From Microbacterium azadirachtae (lineage in GTDB: Bacteria; Actinomycetota; Actinomycetes; Actinomycetales; Microbacteriaceae), in assembly GCF_000956545.1 (NCBI RefSeq), contig NZ_JYIT01000085.1, positions 124,001 through 188,000 of the forward strand: DNA of 64,000 bases. The letters are read 5' to 3'. A model generated the notes under the pieces. The model did not search any database and was not told where the DNA came from. It was given only the letters and a program-made list of their open reading frames with translations. Of the stretch, positions 8,495 to 21,808 are shown piece after piece (within the stretch, counting starts at the first letter, position 1; every line of letters begins with the position of its first letter). The position numbers and the translations under genes were made by a program.

Positions 8495-9508
8495 ATGCCC
8501 TTCGCGCTCCAGAACGCCCTGATCGGCGTGCACGCCAGCATCCCGAGCCCGCCGGTCAGCTACTTCACGCTGAACATCTTCGGCCTCACGCTGCAGATCC
8601 ACTTCTACGCCCTGTGCATCATCGCCGGCATCATCGTGGCGACGCTGATGACCAACCACCGCCTCACGAAGCGCGGTGCGGAGCGCTGGGTCGTCGTCGA
8701 CATCTGCATCATCGCGGTGCCTCTGGCGATCATCGGAGCGCGCATCTTCCACGTGCTCACGCACCCCGGCTTCTACTTCGGCCCGGGCAAGAACACCTGG
8801 AACCCCTTCGAGCCCGGCTCCGTGTGGGCCATCTGGGAGGGCGGCATCGCCATCTTCGGCGCCCTCATCGGCGGCGCCATCGGCGCCTGGCTCGGCTGCC
8901 GCTGGACCGGCGTGCGCTTCTCGGCGTTCGCGGACGCGCTGGCGCCCGGCCTCATCCTGGCGCAGGCCTTCGGACGCTTCGGCAACTGGTTCAACCACGA
9001 GCTGTTCGGGCTTCCCACGGACCTGCCCTGGGGTCTCGAGATCGAGTCCACCAACTCCGCCTTCCCGCCGGGGCTCGCCGAGGGCACCCTGTTCCACCCC
9101 ACCTTCCTCTACGAGGTGATCTGGAACACGCTCGGCTGCCTGTTCCTGCTCTGGATCGGCAACAAGCTGCGCCTGCAGTGGGGCAAGCTGTTCGCCGTGT
9201 ACCTCATCTGGTACGGCGCCGGCCGCGTGGTCTGGGAGTCGATCCGCATCGATCCGAGCGAGATCTACTTCGGGCTGCGCACCAACGTCTGGGCCGCGCT
9301 GTTCGGCGTCGTGCTCGGCATCGTGATCCTCTTCGTGCAGACCCGTCGCCACCCCGGCCTCGAGCCCTCGCCGTACCAGCCCGGTCGGGCCCCCCGCGAC
9401 GCTGGGGTAGAATCGCAAAACCCCGATGATTTCGTCGACCTGAGCGAGCCTCAGACCGACGACGATCGCGCGGAGGCGGACGCCACGAGCGCCGCTTCCC
9501 GCCCCTGA
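8495..9508 (+). CDS. lgt: Prolipoprotein diacylglyceryl transferase
   Basis: An integral membrane enzyme of 337 residues that transfers diacylglycerol to the lipobox cysteine of prelipoproteins. About seven transmembrane helices are visible. The Lgt signature GRFGNWFNHELFG, with the conserved Arg and Asn, is near residue 165, preceded by YALCIIAGI and WEGGIAIFGALIGG and followed by a HPTFLYE segment. The last 50 residues form an acidic, disordered cytosolic tail common in actinobacteria. It would act on the three lipoprotein binding proteins encoded at 28388, 33419 and 46806. Start choice rests on the -10 spacing. Confidence 0.94.
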   Translation: MPFALQNALIGVHASIPSPPVSYFTLNIFGLTLQIHFYALCIIAGIIVATLMTNHRLTKRGAERWVVVDICIIAVPLAIIGARIFHVLTHPGFYFGPGKNTWNPFEPGSVWAIWEGGIAIFGALIGGAIGAWLGCRWTGVRFSAFADALAPGLILAQAFGRFGNWFNHELFGLPTDLPWGLEIESTNSAFPPGLAEGTLFHPTFLYEVIWNTLGCLFLLWIGNKLRLQWGKLFAVYLIWYGAGRVVWESIRIDPSEIYFGLRTNVWAALFGVVLGIVILFVQTRRHPGLEPSPYQPGRAPRDAGVESQNPDDFVDLSEPQTDDDRAEADATSAASRP

Positions 9509-9623
9509 GAACGGCGCCGACAGGAGCCTCGCTGCGGTGGACGCACGTCCGCCGGGAAACACGCACTGAACGAGCGGGCCGATGACGTCCCCGGGTTCAT
9601 CCGAATTCTGAGGACGGTGACTG

Positions 9624-14187
<4,564 letters not shown>

Positions 14188-14195
<8 letters not shown>

Positions 14196-15651
14196 TCCCA
14201 AGGGCTTCCTGAACGTCACGGAGCGCGAGCTCCCCGCACGCCGGCCCGTTCCGGTCCGCATCATGGACTGGAAGGAGGTGTACGAGCCGGGTGACTCGGC
14301 CGTGCTCCGCCGCCAGGCCAGCCGGTGCATGGACTGCGGCGTGCCCTTCTGTCATCAGGGCTGCCCGCTGGGCAACCTGATCCCGGAGTGGAACGACCTC
14401 ACCTGGCGCGGCGAGGGCCGCGCCGCCATCGAGCGGCTGCATGCGACGAACAACTTCCCGGAGTTCACCGGGCGGCTGTGCCCGGCGCCCTGCGAGAGCG
14501 CCTGCGTGCTCGGGATCAACCAGCCCGCCGTCACGATCAAGCAGATCGAGGTCTCGATCATCGACCAGGCGTTCGCGTCGGGCTGGGTCGAGGCGCAGCC
14601 GCCGGAGCGGCTGACCGGCAAGACCGTCGCCGTCGTCGGATCCGGCCCCGCGGGGCTCGCTGCCGCACAGCAGCTGACCCGTGCGGGCCACACGGTCGCC
14701 GTGTTCGAGCGCGACGACCGGATCGGCGGCCTGCTCCGCTATGGCATCCCCGACTTCAAGATGGAGAAGTCGCACCTCGACGCGCGCCTGCGCCAGATGT
14801 CGGAGGAGGGTACCCGCTTCCGCGCCGGCGTGAACATCGGCGTCGACATCACATGGGACGACCTGCGAGCGCGGTACGACGCCGTGGTCATCGCGACGGG
14901 GGCCACGCTGCCCCGCGAGCTCGCGATCCCCGGGCGCGACCTCGACGGCGTGCACTTCGCGATGGAGTACCTCGTGGAGTCCAACAAGGCCGTCGCGGGC
15001 GATCCGGTGCCGAACCAGATCTCGGCAGAGGGCAAGCACGTGATCGTGATCGGCGGCGGTGACACCGGCGCGGACTGCATCGGCACCGCGCACCGTCAGG
15101 GCGCGCTCAGTGTCACGAACCTCGCGATCGGCCGTCAGCCGTCCGTGCACCGGCCGGACCACCAGCCGTGGCCGATGATGCCGACCGTGTTCGAGATCTC
15201 CTCGGCGCACGAGGAGGGCGGCGCGCGCGAGTACCTCGCGTCCACCGTCGAGTTCCTCGGCAACGAGGCCGGCGAGGTGCGCGCTCTGCGCGTGGCCGAG
15301 ACGGAGTTCGTGGACGGCCGCCGCGTCCCGCGCAGCGGTACGGAGCGCGAGATCCCCGCCGACCTGGTGCTCATCGCGATGGGCTTCACCGGCCCCGAGC
15401 ACGACACGTTCGGCGAGGAGGCGCCTCAGCGCACCGACCGCGGCGCCTTCCGGCGTGACGAGGACTACGCCTCCACCATCCCGGGCGTGTTCGTGGCCGG
15501 CGACGCGGGCCGCGGGCAGTCGCTCATCGTGTGGGCCATCGCCGAGGGGCGCGCGGCGGCCGCCGCCGTCGACCGTCATCTGATGGGGGAGACCGTGCTG
15601 CCGGCGCCGGTGCGCCCGACCGATGTCGCGATCGGGGTCCAGCCCGCGTAG
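14188..15651 (+). CDS. gltD: Glutamate synthase, small subunit
   Basis: A 487-residue flavoprotein that passes electrons from NADPH to GltB. The N-terminal domain holds the cysteines for two 4Fe-4S clusters (RCMDCGVPFCHQGCP and LCPAPCESACVLG). The FAD-binding GSGPAGLAAAQQL is near residue 155 and the NADPH-binding GGGDTGADCIGTA near 290. The C-terminal FAD motif is GVFVAGDAGRG. The GTG start overlaps the gltB end. The TAG stop forms part of a TAGGCT hexamer at 15649 that could act as a -10 for pyk. Confidence 0.96.
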
Positions 15652-15708
15652 GCTGGCCCAGGCAGCGTGGCCCTTCATCCATCCCCCTGACACCTTTCGG
15701 AGAACGCA

Positions 15709-17157
15709 TTGAGACGTGCCAAAATCGTGGCCACTCTTGGCCCAGCAACCTCGACGTATGAGACGGTGCGGGCCCTCATCGATGCAGGCGTCGACGTCGC
15801 CCGGCTGAACCTGAGCCACGGTGACTATTCCGTGCACGAGAACAACTACGCGAACGTGCGGCGTGCGGCGGAGGACTCCGGCCGGGCGGTCGCCGTGCTC
15901 GTCGACCTGCAGGGCCCGAAGATCCGTCTCGGCAAGTTCGAGGCCGGCCCCTACGAGCTGGCGGTGGGTGACATCTTCAAGATCACCACCGAGGACATCA
16001 TCGGCAACAAGGACATCTGCGGCACGACCTTCAAGGGTCTCCCGCAGGACGTCAAGGCGGGCGACTTCCTGCTCATCGACGACGGCAAGGTCCGCGTCGA
16101 GGTCGTCGACACCGACGGCACGGTCGTCACCACCAGGGTCGTCGTGGCCGGGGCGGTGTCGAACAACAAGGGCATCAACCTGCCGGGCGTCGCCGTCAGT
16201 GTCCCTGCGCTGAGCGAGAAGGACGAGGACGACCTCCGCTGGGGTCTGCGCACCGGCGCCGACCTCATCGCCCTGTCGTTCGTGCGTGACGCCGCCGACG
16301 TATCCCGCGTGCACGAGATCATGGCCGAAGAGGGCGTGAAGGTCCCGGTCATCGCTAAGATCGAGAAGCCGCAGGCCGTCGCCAACCTCGAGGAGATCGT
16401 CGACGCGTTCGACGGGATCATGGTCGCCCGCGGCGACCTCGGCGTGGAGCTCCCGCTGGAGGCCGTGCCGATCGTGCAGAAGCAGGCCGTCGAGCTCGCC
16501 CGTCGCATGGCCAAGCCGGTCATCGTCGCGACGCAGATGCTCGAGTCGATGATCTCCAGCCCGGTGCCCACGCGCGCCGAGACGTCCGACGTGGCCAACG
16601 CCGTGCTCGACGGCGCCGATGCGGTCATGCTCTCCGGCGAGACGAGCGTGGGGGAGTACCCCGTGATCGTCGTGGAGACCATGGCGCGCATCATCGAGTC
16701 CACCGAGGACCACGGACTCGAGCGCATCCAGCCGCTCACCACGAAGCCGCGCACGCAGGGCGGCGCGATCACGCTCGCCGCGCTCGAGGTCGCCGAGTTC
16801 GTCGAGGCCAAGTTCCTCTGCGTGTTCACGCAGTCGGGCGACTCGGCACGACGCCTCTCGCGGCTGCGCTCGCGCATCCCGATGCTGGCGTACACCCCGG
16901 ACCCGGGCATCCGTCGCCGCCTTGCGGTCACCTGGGGCGTGCGCACGAGCCTCGTGAACTTCGTCCCGCACACGGACATGATGTTCCACCAGGTCGACGA
17001 GCACCTTCTGGGCTCTGGCCTCGCCGAGGTCGGCGACAAGGTCGTCGTGATCTCCGGATCCCCTCCCGGCATCGTCGGCTCCACCAACGACCTGCGCATC
17101 CACCGGGTCGGCGACACCGTGCACGGTGCCGCTCCGGCCTACCAGTCGACGAACTGA
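15709..17157 (+). CDS. pyk: Pyruvate kinase
   Basis: A 482-residue glycolytic enzyme converting phosphoenolpyruvate and ADP to pyruvate and ATP. The start is an unusual TTG preceded by CGGAG; it yields MRRAKIVATLGPATS, the expected N-terminus. Further motifs: RLNLSHG, DLQGPKIRLG, the catalytic Lys in VIAKIEKPQAVANL, the metal-binding MVARGDLGVELP, and ATQMLESMI with SGETSVGEYP. A C-terminal regulatory domain is present. A strong terminator follows directly. The rare start codon may limit expression of this short-leader gene. Confidence 0.96.
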   Translation: MRRAKIVATLGPATSTYETVRALIDAGVDVARLNLSHGDYSVHENNYANVRRAAEDSGRAVAVLVDLQGPKIRLGKFEAGPYELAVGDIFKITTEDIIGNKDICGTTFKGLPQDVKAGDFLLIDDGKVRVEVVDTDGTVVTTRVVVAGAVSNNKGINLPGVAVSVPALSEKDEDDLRWGLRTGADLIALSFVRDAADVSRVHEIMAEEGVKVPVIAKIEKPQAVANLEEIVDAFDGIMVARGDLGVELPLEAVPIVQKQAVELARRMAKPVIVATQMLESMISSPVPTRAETSDVANAVLDGADAVMLSGETSVGEYPVIVVETMARIIESTEDHGLERIQPLTTKPRTQGGAITLAALEVAEFVEAKFLCVFTQSGDSARRLSRLRSRIPMLAYTPDPGIRRRLAVTWGVRTSLVNFVPHTDMMFHQVDEHLLGSGLAEVGDKVVVISGSPPGIVGSTNDLRIHRVGDTVHGAAPAYQSTN

Positions 17158-17167
17158 GCGCACGTGC

Positions 17168-17200
17168 GAACGCCGGTCCCCGCAACGGGGGCCGGCGTTC
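17168..17200 (+). terminator. Rho-independent-like terminator after pyk
   Basis: A 14-bp stem (one G:T pair) with a 5-nt loop, beginning GAACGCCGG, lies 11 nt after the pyk stop. It lacks a T tract, as usual in high-GC actinobacteria. Confidence 0.75.
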
Positions 17201-17233
17201 GTCGTCTCCGCGAGTGCGCTACAGTCGATCCGG

Positions 17234-17319
17234 GCCGGCGTGGCGGAATGGCAGACGCGGAGCACTCAAAATGCTTTGTCCGAAAGGGCATGTGGGTTCG
17301 AGTCCCACCGCCGGCACCA
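17234..17319 (+). tRNA. tRNA-Leu (anticodon CAA), CCA encoded
   Basis: An 86-nt class II tRNA. The acceptor stem GCCGGCG pairs with CGCCGGC, followed by encoded ACCA. The anticodon stem GAGCA/TGCTT closes the loop CTCAAAA, giving anticodon CAA, which reads UUG. The long variable arm (TGTCCGAAAGGGCATG) and the T-arm GGGTTCGAGTCCC are intact. A TACAGT hexamer at 17220-17225 is a plausible -10, 8 nt before the tRNA. Confidence 0.95.
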
Positions 17320-17395
17320 GGAGCGGTGCGGGGCGGCCGCAGGGCCGTTCCGCACCCGGGCACCAGCGTTCGCATGATCCGAATCCCCGGTCGGA

Positions 17396-17401
17396 TAGGA
17401 T
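17396..17401 (+). promoter_or_regulatory. -10 element TAGGAT, probable leaderless promoter of the ANTAR regulator
   Basis: TAGGAT ends exactly 6 nt before the GTG at 17408, with no Shine-Dalgarno sequence in the gap. Confidence 0.5.
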
Positions 17402-17407
17402 GGATCC

Positions 17408-18025
17408 GTGACTGAAGAGCAGCAGCCTGAGCAGCCCGCCTCGTCCGCTCCGCGACGCGTCGTCGTCGCCGAGGACGAGTCGCTGATCCGCCTCGACATC
17501 GTCGAGATCCTCCGTGACAACGGCTTCGATGTCGTCGGCGAGGCCGGCGACGGAGAGACGGCGGTGCAGCTGGCCACCGAGCTGCGGCCGGACCTCGTCA
17601 TCATGGACGTGAAGATGCCCCAGCTCGACGGCATCAGCGCGGCGGAGAAGCTGCACAAGGGCAACATCGCCCCGGTCGTGCTCCTGACGGCCTTCAGCCA
17701 GAAGGAGCTCGTCGAGCGCGCGAGCGAGGCCGGCGCGCTCGCCTACGTCGTGAAGCCCTTCACGCCGAACGACCTGCTGCCCGCGATCGAGATCGCCCTG
17801 GCCCGCCACGAGCAGATCATCACGCTCGAGGCCGAGGTCGCCGACATGGTCGAGCGCTTCGAGACCCGCAAGCTCGTGGATCGGGCGAAGGGCCTGCTCA
17901 ACGAGAAGATGGGCCTCAGCGAGCCCGAGGCGTTCCGCTGGATCCAGAAGGCGTCGATGGATCGCCGGCTCACCATGCAGGACGTCGCCAAGGCGATCAT
18001 CGAGCAGCTCGCTCCCAAGAAGTAG
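17408..18025 (+). CDS. ANTAR-domain response regulator, PdtaR-like
   Basis: A 205-residue two-component regulator with a receiver domain (about 17-130) and a C-terminal ANTAR RNA-binding domain (about 145-200). The phosphoacceptor is Asp67 in LVIMDVKMPQ; the acidic pair is in VVVAEDES and the switch Lys in VVKPF. ANTAR helices are seen as RKLVDRAKGLLNEKMGLSEPEAF. Family members such as mycobacterial PdtaR bind paired RNA hairpins and control antitermination or translation. No cognate kinase is encoded here. It is followed 3 nt later by an acetyltransferase gene. Confidence 0.92.
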   Translation: MTEEQQPEQPASSAPRRVVVAEDESLIRLDIVEILRDNGFDVVGEAGDGETAVQLATELRPDLVIMDVKMPQLDGISAAEKLHKGNIAPVVLLTAFSQKELVERASEAGALAYVVKPFTPNDLLPAIEIALARHEQIITLEAEVADMVERFETRKLVDRAKGLLNEKMGLSEPEAFRWIQKASMDRRLTMQDVAKAIIEQLAPKK

Positions 18026-18028
18026 GGC

Positions 18029-18580
18029 GTGGATCTCGGGGGCGGGATCCGTCTCCGTCCGCTCCTGCCCGGAGACGGCGCGGAGCTCGCGGCGGCGTAC
18101 ACCCGAAACCGCGAGCACCTCGCTCCCTGGGAGCCGCTGCGCTCCGACGCGTTCTTCACCGCGGAGCGGCAAGGGGCGCATGTCGAGGAGAGTCTGCGCA
18201 GCGTGACAGAGGGCCGCAGCGCGGCCTTCGTCCTCACGGACGCCCGGGGCCGCATCGTCGGCCGCGTGAATCTCAGCGACATCGTGCGCGGAGCCTTCTG
18301 GAGCGCGCACCTGGGCTACTGGATCGACCAGCAGGTTGCCGGTCGCGGAGTCATGCGGCGAGCCGTCCGGAGCGTCTGCACGCAGGCCAGGGACGACCTC
18401 GGCCTGCACCGCATCCAGGCGGCGACGCTGGTGCACAACGCCGCCTCGCAGCACGTCCTGAACGCGCTCGGCTTCACCCGGATCGGCCTCGCGCCGCGCT
18501 ATCTGCGCATCGCGGGGGAGTGGCAGGACCACCTGCTGTTCCAGCGGATCCTGGAGGATCCCGTCGACGCGGACGCCTGA
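18029..18580 (+). CDS. GNAT N-acetyltransferase, RimJ/RimL-like
   Basis: A 183-residue GNAT-fold protein. The N-terminus IRLRPLLPGDGAELAAAY and the HLAPWEP element are typical of the RimJ/RimL subgroup. The acetyl-CoA site corresponds to QQVAGRGVMRRAV near residues 107-119, and the HNAASQHVLNALGFTRIG segment is the classic C-terminal helix and strand. The substrate may be a protein N-terminus but is not determined. The GTG start lies 3 nt after the ANTAR regulator stop, so the two are probably co-transcribed. Confidence 0.85.
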   Translation: MDLGGGIRLRPLLPGDGAELAAAYTRNREHLAPWEPLRSDAFFTAERQGAHVEESLRSVTEGRSAAFVLTDARGRIVGRVNLSDIVRGAFWSAHLGYWIDQQVAGRGVMRRAVRSVCTQARDDLGLHRIQAATLVHNAASQHVLNALGFTRIGLAPRYLRIAGEWQDHLLFQRILEDPVDADA

Positions 18581-18589
18581 GCGCGTCGA

Positions 18590-19036
18590 TCAGCGTGCGC
18601 CGGGCAGGTCCTTGATCATGTTCGTGATCCGGATCGTGGAGCAGCGGCGTCCCTGATCGTCGCTGATCGCGATCTCGTGCACGGTGATGCTGCGGCCGAG
18701 GTGCACGGGCGTGCACACCCCGGTGACGAGGCCGCTGGTGGCCGAACGGGTGTGCGTGGCGTTGATGTCGACGCCCACCGCGAGTCGTCCGGGGCCGGCG
18801 TGCAGGTTGGCCGCCATCGAGCCGAGCGACTCGCCCAGCACCACATAGGCGCCGCCGTGCATGAGGCCCACGGGCTGGGTGTTCCCCTCGACCGGCATCG
18901 TCGCGACGCAGCGGTCCACGGAGAACTCGACCCAGCTGAGGCCCATCTTCTCGGCCAGTGCGCCCATGCCGCGCTCGGCCGCCCAGTCCATGCCGGGGCT
19001 GGCCGGTGCGGTGCTCGTGTCGGCCGGGTCGCTCAC
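18590..19036 (-). CDS. PaaI-type hotdog-fold thioesterase
   Basis: A 148-residue protein of the single hotdog domain thioesterase family. The key region GLMHGGAYVVLGESLGS carries the HGG motif and the acidic residue used in acyl-CoA hydrolysis; VDINATHTRSATSG is the following strand. It likely cleaves aromatic or medium-chain acyl-CoA esters. The gene is divergent from polA with a 49-nt gap, and convergent with the upstream acetyltransferase gene. Substrate is unknown. Confidence 0.85.
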   Translation of the reverse strand: MSDPADTSTAPASPGMDWAAERGMGALAEKMGLSWVEFSVDRCVATMPVEGNTQPVGLMHGGAYVVLGESLGSMAANLHAGPGRLAVGVDINATHTRSATSGLVTGVCTPVHLGRSITVHEIAISDDQGRRCSTIRITNMIKDLPGAR

Positions 19037-19073
19037 GCGGGATCCTCCTCGATTCGATGTCCGCCGGTGTCGT

Positions 19074-19079
19074 TAGGCT
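19074..19079 (+). promoter_or_regulatory. -10 element TAGGCT, probable leaderless promoter of polA
   Basis: TAGGCT ends 6 nt before the polA GTG, in the short divergent gap to the thioesterase gene, and no ribosome site intervenes. Confidence 0.5.
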
Positions 19080-19085
19080 GAAGTC

Positions 19086-21716
19086 GTGACGGACTCCGCA
19101 AAGCCTACCCTCATGGTCGTCGACGGCCATTCGCTCGCATACCGGGCGTTCTTCGCCCTCCCGGTGGAGAACTTCACCACCAAGGACAACCAGCACACGA
19201 ACGCCATCTACGGCTTCCTGTCGATGCTGGTGAACCTCATCAAGGCCGAGCGGCCCACCCACATGGCGATCGCGTTCGACACCTCCCGCCACTCGTTCCG
19301 CACCGACGAGTACCCCGAGTACAAGGCCACGCGCTCGGAGACGCCGTCGGAGTTCCGCGGCCAGATCCCGCTGCTGCAGGACTGCCTCGCGGCGATGTCG
19401 ATCCCGGTGCTCACCAAGGAGGGCATCGAGGCCGACGACATCCTCGCGACACTCGCCGCCCAGGGCTCGGCGCAGGGCTACGACGTGCTCGTCGTCTCGG
19501 GTGACCGCGACACGATCCAGCTCGTGAACGACGAGGTCACGCTGCTGTACCCGAACGTCCAGGGCGTGTCGCAGCTCAAGCGGTACGACCCGATCGCGGT
19601 GCAGGAGCGCTACGGCGTGCGTCCTGACCAGTACCCCGACATCGCGGCGCTCGTCGGCGAGACCAGCGACAACCTGCCCGGAGTGCCGAAGGTCGGCGAG
19701 AAGACGGCGGTGAAGTGGCTCACCCAGTTCGGGTCGCTCGACGAGCTGCTCGATCGCGCGGATGAGATCAAGGGCGTCGTCGGCGGCAACCTGCGCGAGC
19801 ACCTCGACGACGTGCGGCGCAACCGCAAGCTCAACCGGCTCCTGCAGGACGTGGAGCTCGAGGTCGGCCCCGCCGACCTGGTGACCAAGCCGATCGACGC
19901 GCAGGCCGTGCGCGACATCTTCGCGCGGCTCGAGTTCCGCACGTTGCTTCCGCGCGTGTTCGAGGCGGTCGGGGAGGAGGCCCCCGAGGAGGAGTCCACG
20001 GCCGTCGATGTCCCGGCCGCGCGCGAGCTCGCCGCGGACGGCGTCGCCGCCTGGCTGGCGGGTGCCACGGCTGAGGTGGCCGTGGAGGTCACGGTCGCGG
20101 GCGGTCTGCCGCGCCGCGTCGGCCTCGCCCACGGCGACGATCTGGTCGAGCTCTCCTGGGACCCGGCGGTGCAGTCGGCCCTGGGCGACTGGCTGGAATC
20201 GGATGCCCCGAAGGTGTTCCACGACGCGAAGCCGCAGGTCAAGGCGCTACGCACCGCGGGAGTGCGCCTGGGCGGACTCGCGTACGACACGAACCTGGCC
20301 GGCTGGCTGCTCCGTCCGAGCTACCCCGACAAGACGCTTGCCGACCTCGTCGACCGCTACCTCGGGGAGAAGCTCCCGGAAGCCGATCCGAGCCAGCTCG
20401 TGCCCGAGACCGAGGGTGCCTCGCCCGCGCAGCTCGCCTGGTTCACGGCGCGGGTCGCGGCCTCTCTGCGCGGCGACGTGCCGGAGAGCGTGGACCGGGT
20501 GCTCCGCGAGATCGAGCTCCCGACGCTCCTCACGCTCGCCGACATGGAGCTCGCGGGCGTGGCGGTGTCGCACGAGATCCTCTCCGGCTTCTCGCAGGAG
20601 CTCGGAGAGCGGGCCGGCGGGATCGCGCACGAGGCGTTCGAGATCATCGGACGCGAGGTCAACCTGGGCTCGCCGAAGCAGCTGCAGGAAGTGCTGTTCG
20701 AGCAGCTCGAGCTGCCGAAGACCCGCAAGACGAAGACCGGATACTCGACCGACGCGGCGGTGCTGGCCGACCTGCAGGAGAGCAATCCGCATCCGTTCCT
20801 CGATCTGCTCCTGCAGCACCGCGAGGCGACCAAGCTCCGCCAGATCATCGAGTCGCTCGACACCGCGATCCGCGCCGACCACCGCGTCCACACGACCTAC
20901 GTGCAGACCGGCAGCCAGACAGGCCGGTTGTCCAGCACCGACCCGAACCTGCAGAACATCCCGGTGCGCACCGAGGAGTCACGGCGGATCCGGAGCGCGT
21001 TCCAGGTGGGCGAGGGCTACGAGACGCTGCTCACGGCCGACTACTCCCAGATCGAGATGCGGATCATGGCGCACCTGTCCGGCGACGAGGGGCTGATCGA
21101 GGCGTTCAACTCCGGGGAGGACCTGCACCGCTTCGTCGGCGCGCGCGTGTTCGGGGTGGATCCGCAGGACGTCACCGCGGCGATGCGCACGAAGGTCAAG
21201 GCGATGTCGTACGGCCTGGTCTACGGACTCAGCGCGTTCGGCCTGTCCAAGCAGCTGAGGATCGAGCAGTCCGAGGCCAAGCAGCTGATGATGGAGTACT
21301 TCGCGCGGTTCGGCGCCGTGCGCGACTACCTGCGCGCATCCGTCCTCGCCGCGAAGGAGGTCGGCTACACCGAGACGATCTTCGGGCGCCGTCGCCCGTT
21401 CCCCGACCTGGTCAGCCCGAACCGCGTGCTCCGTGAGAACGCCGAGCGTGCGGCTCTGAACGCGCCGATCCAGGGCAGCGCGGCGGACATCATGAAGATC
21501 GCGCTGTTCCGGATCCATGCCGACCTGCTCGAGCAGGGCCTCGCGTCGCGCGTGCTGCTGCAGATCCACGATGAGCTCGTAGTGGAGGTCGCTCCGGGGG
21601 AGTGGGACGCGACCGAGCGCATCGTGCGCGAGCGCATGGGCGGTGCGGCGGACCTGTCCGTTCCTCTTGACGTGCAGGTCGGCCGAGGCTCCGACTGGAA
21701 CGAAGCCGCGCACTGA
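19086..21716 (+). CDS. polA: DNA polymerase I
   Basis: An 876-residue repair and replication enzyme. The 5' nuclease domain covers about 1-290 (VVDGHSLAYRAFFAL, IEADDILATLA, VSGDRDTIQL and the H3TH region GVPKVGEKTA). The polymerase domain covers about 480-876, with DYSQIEMRIMAHLSGDEG (motif A), the O-helix KAMSYGLVYGLSAFGL (motif B) and QIHDELVVEV (motif C). The middle 3'-5' exonuclease region (about 305-470) lacks the expected DxE active-site motif; only a later YDTNLAGWLL strand resembles the fold. It is therefore probably without proofreading, as in other actinobacterial PolA. A terminator follows. Confidence 0.97.
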   Translation: MTDSAKPTLMVVDGHSLAYRAFFALPVENFTTKDNQHTNAIYGFLSMLVNLIKAERPTHMAIAFDTSRHSFRTDEYPEYKATRSETPSEFRGQIPLLQDCLAAMSIPVLTKEGIEADDILATLAAQGSAQGYDVLVVSGDRDTIQLVNDEVTLLYPNVQGVSQLKRYDPIAVQERYGVRPDQYPDIAALVGETSDNLPGVPKVGEKTAVKWLTQFGSLDELLDRADEIKGVVGGNLREHLDDVRRNRKLNRLLQDVELEVGPADLVTKPIDAQAVRDIFARLEFRTLLPRVFEAVGEEAPEEESTAVDVPAARELAADGVAAWLAGATAEVAVEVTVAGGLPRRVGLAHGDDLVELSWDPAVQSALGDWLESDAPKVFHDAKPQVKALRTAGVRLGGLAYDTNLAGWLLRPSYPDKTLADLVDRYLGEKLPEADPSQLVPETEGASPAQLAWFTARVAASLRGDVPESVDRVLREIELPTLLTLADMELAGVAVSHEILSGFSQELGERAGGIAHEAFEIIGREVNLGSPKQLQEVLFEQLELPKTRKTKTGYSTDAAVLADLQESNPHPFLDLLLQHREATKLRQIIESLDTAIRADHRVHTTYVQTGSQTGRLSSTDPNLQNIPVRTEESRRIRSAFQVGEGYETLLTADYSQIEMRIMAHLSGDEGLIEAFNSGEDLHRFVGARVFGVDPQDVTAAMRTKVKAMSYGLVYGLSAFGLSKQLRIEQSEAKQLMMEYFARFGAVRDYLRASVLAAKEVGYTETIFGRRRPFPDLVSPNRVLRENAERAALNAPIQGSAADIMKIALFRIHADLLEQGLASRVLLQIHDELVVEVAPGEWDATERIVRERMGGAADLSVPLDVQVGRGSDWNEAAH

Positions 21717-21739
21717 GCTGAGGCGATCACCGACTCCGT

Positions 21740-21772
21740 GGGACGACGCGCGCTCCGCGCACGCGTCGTTCC
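21740..21772 (+). terminator. Terminator after polA
   Basis: An 11-bp stem (one G:T pair), GGGACGACGCG pairing with CGCGTCGTTCC, with an 11-nt loop, lies 23 nt after the polA stop. No T tract. Confidence 0.6.
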
Positions 21773-21796
21773 ATGGAGAGGATCCTGTTCCGTGGA

Positions 21797-21802
21797 TAGG
21801 CT
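21797..21802 (+). promoter_or_regulatory. -10 element TAGGCT before the DUF885 gene
   Basis: TAGGCT ends 6 nt before the ATG at 21809. The gap CAGAGG has weak ribosome-site character, so a leaderless transcript is the simpler reading. Confidence 0.45.
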
Positions 21803-21808
21803 CAGAGG

